Below are positions 59,076-64,000 of a DNA stretch of 64,000 nt, piece by piece; positions within the stretch are counted from its first letter, which is position 1, and each line of letters starts with the position of its first letter. Source of the stretch: Sediminibacterium sp. Gen4 (GTDB taxonomy: Bacteria; Bacteroidota; Bacteroidia; Chitinophagales; Chitinophagaceae); NCBI GenBank assembly GCA_013391385.1, contig JACBFI010000018.1, forward strand, positions 1 through 64,000. Reading direction: 5' to 3'. The notes beneath the pieces were generated by a model, which saw nothing but the letters and a program-made list of their open reading frames with translations, did not search any database and was not told where the DNA came from. A program made the position numbers and the translations under genes.

Positions 59076-59726
59076 TTATAATCTGGCGATATCATGTTTA
59101 ATTGCAAACAAAGCCAGACCCACCCTTGTAGCGGTTTGTAATTTTTGAAAGAGAGTATCCCTTGTTTCATCAACAGTTTTGAGGCTGGTACCCATCAACT
59201 CAGCGATTTCACGATAGGATTTATCGGTGCAAGCCCATCCGAGAAATTCTTTCTCCTGGTCTGTAAGTTCTGTGAATTTGGTGATTTCAGCATCTTCTTC
59301 CGGAGAAGTCTTCATGGTATGCATGATATTATCACACATCAGCTTATTGAGGTATACGCCTTTGGTAACAATGCCATCTAATGCAGCTTTTAACTCTTGT
59401 GGTTTACTGTCTTTGAGCAGGTATCCTTTTGCTCCATTTTTAAACATGCGTATGATGGAACGTTCATCGTTCAACATGGTAAGTGCAAGGATCTTCACTT
59501 GTGGATGATGAGTGGTAAGCCAGAGAGCGGTTTCATAGCCGTTCATATCAGGCATAGTAATATCCAGCAAAACAACATCCGGTAAGTTATTTGCGTCAAT
59601 CAACTCGATCATGTGTTTACCGCTATTTGCCTCAAACAAAACAGTATAACCACTAAACGAATTGATCAAAGAGGCAAGCCCGTTCCTTAATAAAACATGA
59701 TCATCAACCAGGGCAATTTTAGTCAT
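59076..59726 (-). CDS. LuxR/NarL-family response regulator
   Basis: This protein has 216 residues. The receiver domain shows KIALVDDHVLLRNG (acidic pair), VVLLDITMPDMNG (phospho-acceptor Asp, about 56) and GYLLKDSKPQE (Lys). The C-terminal HTH reads LTDQEKEFLGWACTDKSYREIAELMGTSLKTVDETRDTLFQKLQ; it is close to the LuxR/GerE helix-turn-helix but has less typical recognition residues. No histidine kinase gene lies nearby, so its partner is elsewhere. Start ATG 59726 was chosen; a GTG 18 nt upstream is in frame. Confidence 0.9.
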   Translation of the reverse strand: MTKIALVDDHVLLRNGLASLINSFSGYTVLFEANSGKHMIELIDANNLPDVVLLDITMPDMNGYETALWLTTHHPQVKILALTMLNDERSIIRMFKNGAKGYLLKDSKPQELKAALDGIVTKGVYLNKLMCDNIMHTMKTSPEEDAEITKFTELTDQEKEFLGWACTDKSYREIAELMGTSLKTVDETRDTLFQKLQTATRVGLALFAIKHDIARL

Positions 59727-60010
59727 ATACACAACAATTAACACAGCTGAAATCTACCCGGTATGAATAGTTTAGGTAGTTTCAGTTCAGAAAATTACGC
59801 TTTTTTGGATTGCAAATCTCTGTTTATCTCCGGAATTAATATCTGGGATTTTCACCGTATTCTTTTCAGTGAAAACACCCTACTATTTTGGGTGTTTTCT
59901 ACGTTGGATTTTCCTACTGACTATACTACATTTACCGCGGGTAGAGAAGATAAACGGCAGCAATGCTGGTAGATTTTCTCGTATTCAGTTTTCATTAGGG
60001 GTTACAAGTG
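59727..60010. other. Structured spacer, possible small RNA
   Basis: No gene is convincing in these 284 nt. An inverted repeat GAAAACACCC (59871-59880) / GGGTGTTTTC (59890-59899) and the pair GCAGCAATGCTGGT (59957-59970) suggest folded RNA, and a strong terminator follows. A 69-codon plus-strand frame (59763-59972) has no protein-like composition. It may be the long leader of the LuxR gene or a plus-strand small RNA ending at 60037. Confidence 0.35.
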
Positions 60011-60037
60011 AAAAAGGCGGCACAAGGCCGCCTTTTT
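60011..60037. terminator. Bidirectional intrinsic terminator
   Basis: AAAAAGGCGGC (60011-60021) pairs with GCCGCCTTTTT (60027-60037) around acaag. It ends the JmjC-like gene transcript (minus) and any plus-strand transcript from the preceding spacer. Confidence 0.93.
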
Positions 60038-60053
60038 CTTTTAGTAATTAATT

Positions 60054-60938
60054 TTATCCTTCTTTTCTTAAGGCTTTTTCTGCTTGTTCAAATATTTTTT
60101 TCTTCTTCCAATGATACCAAGGATGAGGAACTGTTTTTTTCATCAAAGTGTCAATATTGCGCATGCCGAATAAATTCCATACCCCTTTTAGTTTTCCTGA
60201 AACAGATGATTGCATGGCTCTTAAACTCATGGCAAATCCACTGTCTAAATATTCCATATGATGCCAGTATCCGGCAGGCATAAATAAAGTGTCACCATGC
60301 TCAAGTGTTACATCAAATCCTTGTGCAAGTTTTAATGCGGGAAATTGATCATAATCCGGTGAACCATTTTGATGGTGATAATGGCTGAAATCTGCCAGAC
60401 TCAAGACTTCAAAGGGTTTGCGGTAAAGTTTATACTGTTCTTCAAATGGAAATAGCAATACTTTTTTTCTGCCTACAAATTGCGTATGCAGGATATGGCT
60501 CATATCTATATCAAAGTGCATGTGGGTAATACTTGTGGCGCCACCCACAAAAAGCATAGGGTATCTTTTTACAAAGCCACTCATCAGTTCATCGGGCCAG
60601 GTAAAATCTTTGGTGAGCTGTGGTGCATGCTCAAAAATATTGAAGAGAAAAATACGCCAAGCAGCAGGTCCGGTTCGAATCATATCGATATAGTCACCGA
60701 AAGTTTTATAATCATCAGCGGTATTGATGGGGGTATAGGCATCGCTTTTGATATTGTTATACAGACCTACTCTTTTGTCACCTACAAGTGTTTTGAAATA
60801 ATCCCAGTTCCATTTATCATATGCAGGCCAAGATTGGGCAAGCTTGCGAATCACGAGTGGGCGTTTCGGAAGATAGTACAGTGCATTAAAATCTGCAGGG
60901 GTAATAGTATCTACTATATCTACTTCCGATAAACGCAT
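60054..60938 (-). CDS. Cupin-like/JmjC-type Fe(II) oxygenase
   Basis: This protein has 294 residues of the cupin_8/JmjC fold. RPLVIRKLAQSWPAYDKWNWDYFKTLVG (about 27-54) is the family's N-terminal pattern. THMHFDIDMSHILH (HxD, about 139-141) and MPAGYWHHMEYL (His, about 227) supply the Fe(II) ligands. It probably hydroxylates a protein or small molecule using 2-oxoglutarate and O2. It is a single gene with its own TATTTTTG element upstream and a terminator downstream. The substrate cannot be inferred. Confidence 0.88.
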   Translation of the reverse strand: MRLSEVDIVDTITPADFNALYYLPKRPLVIRKLAQSWPAYDKWNWDYFKTLVGDKRVGLYNNIKSDAYTPINTADDYKTFGDYIDMIRTGPAAWRIFLFNIFEHAPQLTKDFTWPDELMSGFVKRYPMLFVGGATSITHMHFDIDMSHILHTQFVGRKKVLLFPFEEQYKLYRKPFEVLSLADFSHYHHQNGSPDYDQFPALKLAQGFDVTLEHGDTLFMPAGYWHHMEYLDSGFAMSLRAMQSSVSGKLKGVWNLFGMRNIDTLMKKTVPHPWYHWKKKKIFEQAEKALRKEG

Positions 60939-60952
60939 TTTGCTCTTTTTCG

Positions 60953-60960
60953 CAAAAATA
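60953..60960 (-). promoter_or_regulatory. -7 promoter element TATTTTTG of the JmjC-like gene
   Basis: On the minus strand the octamer matches TAnnTTTG exactly, 14 nt before the ATG at 60938. Confidence 0.55.
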
Positions 60961-61042
60961 AGTTGAATGGCTTGTTAATAAAAGCTTAATCAACAAATGA
61001 TAGAAGTTTCCATTTTTTCATGAATTGGCTATATATTTAATA

Positions 61043-61651
61043 ATGCTGCTGCAGGTTCATCCCGATAATCCCAATCCAAGACATCTTCGGACCATTGCCG
61101 AATGTCTGCTTTCCGGAGGGGTTATTATTTACCCTACAGATACCATCTATGGTTTAGGTTGTGATATTTTTCAGCATAAAGCAGTAGAAAGAATTGCACG
61201 CATCAAACAAGTGGATCCCAATAAAGCTCAATTGAGTTTTGTTTGTTATGACCTGAGTGATTTGAGTCAATACACAAAAAGTATCTCCACTCCTTTATAC
61301 CGATTATTAAAGCATTATCTGCCCGGTCCCTATACTTTTATTCTTCCTGCAAGTAAAGAAGTGCCCAAAATTTTGCAAAGCAAAAAGAGTACCATCGGGT
61401 TGCGTGTGCCTGATAATAATATTGCCAGACATATCGTCAAAGAACTTCGTCATCCTATCTTATCTGCTTCCTTGCCGGGTGATATGGTAGAAGAATACAC
61501 AGATCCGGAAATCATCTATGAAAAGTTTGGCAAGTTGGTAGATATTGTTGTTGATGGCGGAATAGGAGGTATGGTGCCTTCTACTGTTATTGATTGTACA
61601 CAAGATACTTATGAAGTAATACGTGAAGGTGCGGGTGAGTGGAGTGAATAA
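61043..61651 (+). CDS. L-threonylcarbamoyladenylate synthase (TsaC/Sua5 family)
   Basis: This protein has 202 residues with the YrdC/Sua5 fold. GGVIIYPTDTIYGLGCDIF (about 25-43) and KHYLPGPYTFILPAS, with TIGLRVPD and STVIDC further on, are conserved. It makes threonylcarbamoyl-AMP for the t6A37 tRNA modification. There is no C-terminal Sua5 domain, so it is the short TsaC/YciO-like form; YciO paralogs are hard to exclude. Start ATG 61043 was chosen over an upstream TTG. It converges on rnhB with a 4-nt gap. Confidence 0.88.
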   Translation: MLLQVHPDNPNPRHLRTIAECLLSGGVIIYPTDTIYGLGCDIFQHKAVERIARIKQVDPNKAQLSFVCYDLSDLSQYTKSISTPLYRLLKHYLPGPYTFILPASKEVPKILQSKKSTIGLRVPDNNIARHIVKELRHPILSASLPGDMVEEYTDPEIIYEKFGKLVDIVVDGGIGGMVPSTVIDCTQDTYEVIREGAGEWSE

Positions 61652-61655
61652 GGCT

Positions 61656-62255
61656 TTATAATTTAAGCTCTAATTGTTGTGGCAAAATATTGAAGCTCTT
61701 TCTGTGATGTTCACAAATCCCATATTTCTCTATGGCCTTTCGATGTTCGGCAGTTCCATAACCCTTGTTATTATGCCACCCATATTGCGGATATTGTTGA
61801 TGCAGTGTCAACATATATTCATCTCTGTGCGTTTTAGCTAATACACTTGCTGCAGCTATTGAAGCATAGATGCCATCGCCTTTCACAATGCAGTGATGTG
61901 GGATATTGTTGAAAGGTGTAAACCGATTGCCGTCGATTAGTAATAACTCCGGTAATAATTGTAACTGCGCAATGGCAAGATGCATGGCTTTCCATGAGGC
62001 TTTTAAAATATTGATCTTATCAATTTCCTCAACACCCACAGCAGCTACTGCCCAGCCAATGGCTTCCTTTTCAATGATAGGGCGTAAGGCTTCTCTTTGT
62101 TTTTCATTCAATTGTTTACTGTCATTCAATATCGGGTGATGAAAATCTTTGGGAAGTATCACTGCTGCTGCAAAAACGGGTCCGGCATAACACCCCCTTC
62201 CGGCTTCATCGCAACCGGCTTCTGTTACTTGGGTTTGAAAGGAGGATTGTAGCAT
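61656..62255 (-). CDS. rnhB: Ribonuclease HII
   Basis: This protein has 199 residues. [23 protein letters not shown] (about 12-34) carries the catalytic D-E pair. [12 protein letters not shown] and [17 protein letters not shown] carry the further acidic residues of the RNase HII active site, and [17 protein letters not shown] the substrate-binding loop. It removes RNA from RNA-DNA hybrids and single ribonucleotides. Length is typical. It is divergent from the ctaA gene. Confidence 0.95.
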   Translation of the reverse strand: MLQSSFQTQVTEAGCDEAGRGCYAGPVFAAAVILPKDFHHPILNDSKQLNEKQREALRPIIEKEAIGWAVAAVGVEEIDKINILKASWKAMHLAIAQLQLLPELLLIDGNRFTPFNNIPHHCIVKGDGIYASIAAASVLAKTHRDEYMLTLHQQYPQYGWHNNKGYGTAEHRKAIEKYGICEHHRKSFNILPQQLELKL

Positions 62256-62331
62256 CTGCTAAAAATTGAACAAAGTTCTCGATAATCATAAAATACCATG
62301 CACAAAATAAGGCTTCCTTTTATGAAGGCGG

Positions 62332-62339
62332 TAAATTTG
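62332..62339 (+). promoter_or_regulatory. -7 promoter element TAAATTTG of ctaA
   Basis: The octamer matches TAnnTTTG, 22 nt before ATG 62362. Confidence 0.5.
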
Positions 62340-62361
62340 CTACTCATTCAAGCCGGATATT

Positions 62362-63432
62362 ATGGAGCAGGGAAATCGGAATTCATCGAAGTTGGTGGCA
62401 AGATGGTTATTGCTAGGTGTGATCATGACCGTTATTCAAGTGGCTTTGGGGGGTATTACCCGTTTAACAGGTAGTGGTTTGTCCATTACAGAATGGGAAG
62501 TTATCACCGGTACTTTACCGCCACTCAATGAGCAGGCTTGGATGGTAGAATTTGATAAGTATCGACAAACCCCGCAATTCCAATTGCTAAATTTTGAATT
62601 TACATTGGATGATTTCAAATTCATTTTTTTCTGGGAATGGTTTCATCGTTTGTGGGCTAGGTTAATCGGGCTGGTTTTTGCAGGTGGATTTATCTGGTTT
62701 ATTGCCCGCAAACATTTTAAAAAGGAAATGATCCAGCCTTTGATCATGCTCTTTGTTTTAGGAATACTGCAAGGTGCTGTGGGTTGGATCATGGTAGCTA
62801 GTGGATTAACAGGTGATGCTGTTTATGTGAAACCTACCAGACTCGCTTTACATTTTATTTTTGCATTGGGTTTGTTATGTTATACTTTTTGGTTTGCCTT
62901 GAAATTGCTGGTCAAAGAAGATCAATTAATACAAAATCCATCATTACGTAAAACAAATTTATTACTGATCGGAGTTTTGGTTATTCAATTGCTGTATGGG
63001 GCATTAATGGCCGGACATAAAGCTGCCAATGTAGCTGCTACCTGGCCTACTATTAACGGAGAATGGGTTCCTTCAAGCCTTTTTTCGCATCAGCCATTGT
63101 TATTGAATTTTATCGATAATAAAATATTGGTGCATTTTATACATAGAGGACTAGCCTATGTATTGTTGATCATGATGATCATTTGGTCTATTCGGCTTTG
63201 GAAAACCAAAGGTTCTCCATTGTTTTATCGAATTAGAATGATACCGTTAATACTTACTGGTATTCAGGTTCTGCTAGGGATTTTTAGTATCTTGACCAGC
63301 ACAGGGATAATACCCGGACAATGGGGTGCATTTGAATGGATGGCGCAATTACATCAACTTACCGGGATGTGTTTGTTGCTATCCTTAGTGTTCACCCTTT
63401 TTGTGATTCGGGCAAAAAGAAACACAGTCTGA
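62362..63432 (+). CDS. ctaA: Heme A synthase (COX15/CtaA family)
   Basis: This protein has 356 residues and eight helices in two four-helix halves. GGITRLTGSGLSITEWEVITGTLPP (about 29-53) is the family's hallmark. FWEWFHRLWARLIG (about 90-103), ALHFIFALG, LVHFIHRGLAY and LHQLTGM supply the heme-ligating His pairs. It oxidises the methyl group of heme O to give heme A for CoxA. It stands 34 kb from ctaB and the oxidase genes, so the pathway genes are scattered. Own promoter element TAAATTTG. Confidence 0.93.
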   Translation: MEQGNRNSSKLVARWLLLGVIMTVIQVALGGITRLTGSGLSITEWEVITGTLPPLNEQAWMVEFDKYRQTPQFQLLNFEFTLDDFKFIFFWEWFHRLWARLIGLVFAGGFIWFIARKHFKKEMIQPLIMLFVLGILQGAVGWIMVASGLTGDAVYVKPTRLALHFIFALGLLCYTFWFALKLLVKEDQLIQNPSLRKTNLLLIGVLVIQLLYGALMAGHKAANVAATWPTINGEWVPSSLFSHQPLLLNFIDNKILVHFIHRGLAYVLLIMMIIWSIRLWKTKGSPLFYRIRMIPLILTGIQVLLGIFSILTSTGIIPGQWGAFEWMAQLHQLTGMCLLLSLVFTLFVIRAKRNTV

Positions 63433-63478
63433 ACAACGATGTGATTGCCATGCTGTGATCCATCATAATGCATGTCCA

Positions 63479-64000
63479 ATGGAAAAATTGAAGCTATACG
63501 TAATAGGTTTTTGGTTCTCTTTTCCCGTTCAGCTGCTATTGCTTCATTTTCGTAAATACCAGGTATTTCTTGTTTTTTGGTATATTTTATTCTCTACTGT
63601 CGGCGGTGGTTTTATGCGTGCGTTTGGAGCCGATTCCTTGTTTCTGGGACCTGAATATTTTGGAAAAATTACTGCACTGAGTACTGCCATTGTGGGCTTT
63701 GCAGTGGGTATCTTTATCATGAGTTGGAATATTACCACTTTCATTTTATTCAGTAAATACTTTCGTTTTCTGGCTACTACCGCACAACCATTTTTAAAAT
63801 ATTGCATCAATAATGCCGCACTGCCAATTTTGTTTCTGATATTCTATTGCAATAAAGCCATTGATTATGCACGGTATCAGGAGTTGTTTGAAACAAAAGC
63901 CATATTGTGGATGGTATTGGGTTTTGCAGGAGGATTATCTTTATCGATATTCATTGCGTTTGTATATTTTTTTGGTGCCGATAAAACCATTTACAGAAGT
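63479..64000 (+). CDS. Patatin-like phospholipase family membrane protein, N-terminal part
   Basis: The frame is open from ATG 63479 to the window edge (174 codons). The visible part has four to five helices; FSFPVQLLLLHFRKYQVFLVFW, LFLGPEYFGKITALSTAIVGFAVGIFIMSWNI and FRFLATTAQPFLKYCINNAALP resemble the membrane N-terminal region of large patatin-like phospholipase family proteins in Bacteroidota. The lipase motifs (GxGxxR/K, GxSxG) would lie beyond the window. The family call rests only on this N-terminal resemblance. Confidence 0.5.
   Translation, partial: MEKLKLYVIGFWFSFPVQLLLLHFRKYQVFLVFWYILFSTVGGGFMRAFGADSLFLGPEYFGKITALSTAIVGFAVGIFIMSWNITTFILFSKYFRFLATTAQPFLKYCINNAALPILFLIFYCNKAIDYARYQELFETKAILWMVLGFAGGLSLSIFIAFVYFFGADKTIYRS

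Noticed and set aside
59763-59972. 69-codon plus-strand frame as a gene
   Set aside because: Composition is not protein-like and no family is recognisable; structured RNA is as likely.

Overview
The window looks like a chromosomal segment of a Bacteroidota bacterium, most likely from the Chitinophagaceae. Three things point there. The respiratory cluster has the order alternative complex III, cox, ctaB, cox3, sco. Outer-membrane beta-barrel proteins with a carboxypeptidase-regulatory-like front domain are present. At least nine genes carry a Bacteroidota-type TAnnTTTG promoter element just upstream of their start (e.g. 3302, 14990, 28747, 42481, 46591, 62332). Shine-Dalgarno sequences are mostly absent. 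Genus and species cannot be read from the sequence.

Layout. 1-2421: right-hand end of an integrated element (unknown gene, excisionase-like HTH protein, tyrosine recombinase) abutting tRNA-Arg(CCT). 2494-14745: housekeeping and surface genes: VOC protein, TPR protein, GNAT, CHRD lipoprotein, S10 peptidase, beta-barrel protein, an MBOAT/SGNH O-acylation pair, and a membrane-protein/PurN fusion. 15045-31496: the main respiratory block, actABCDEF-coxBA, ctaB, two cox3-like genes, subunit IV, sco1 and a DUF420 gene. Quinol electrons pass through ActB/ActA/ActE hemes and Fe-S clusters to the heme-copper oxidase, with CtaB and Sco supplying heme and copper; ctaA (heme A synthase) lies apart at 62362. 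31603-39086: DNA alkyltransferase-like protein, DUF5522, TrmB, monooxygenase-like protein, second beta-barrel protein, serine hydrolase and a membrane AraC regulator. 39273-44517: tRNA-Cys and genes linked by shared palindromic operators (sterol-desaturase-like, TlpA-like, ATP-grasp, flavin monooxygenase), possibly a sulfur regulon.

44518-46635 is an AT-rich island. It holds a three-gene operon of a HEPN-domain protein with an intact R-X5-H motif, an unrecognised protein and a SecB-like chaperone. Convergent to it is a 168-nt tRNA-like RNA with its own terminator. The operon has the architecture of a toxin-antitoxin-chaperone system with a toxin type I do not know from such systems, and is the best candidate here for an undescribed system. 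46636-50615: Lrp regulator and exopolysaccharide genes. 50687-64000: alpha/beta hydrolase, MarR, acyl-CoA dehydrogenase, amidase, S9 peptidase, a KorB without an adjacent KorA, LuxR response regulator, JmjC-like protein, TsaC, RNase HII, CtaA and the start of a patatin-like membrane protein.

A second pattern runs through the window. Many gaps are filled by long imperfect hairpins whose arms are tandem repeats of a short word, with a different word family in each gap (for example GTCTGAT, GTGAAAAG, TTTCAAA, CAAGCTA, GGAACAA). They separate genes inside the act-cox operon, and fragments of them encode the linker of the PurN fusion protein.
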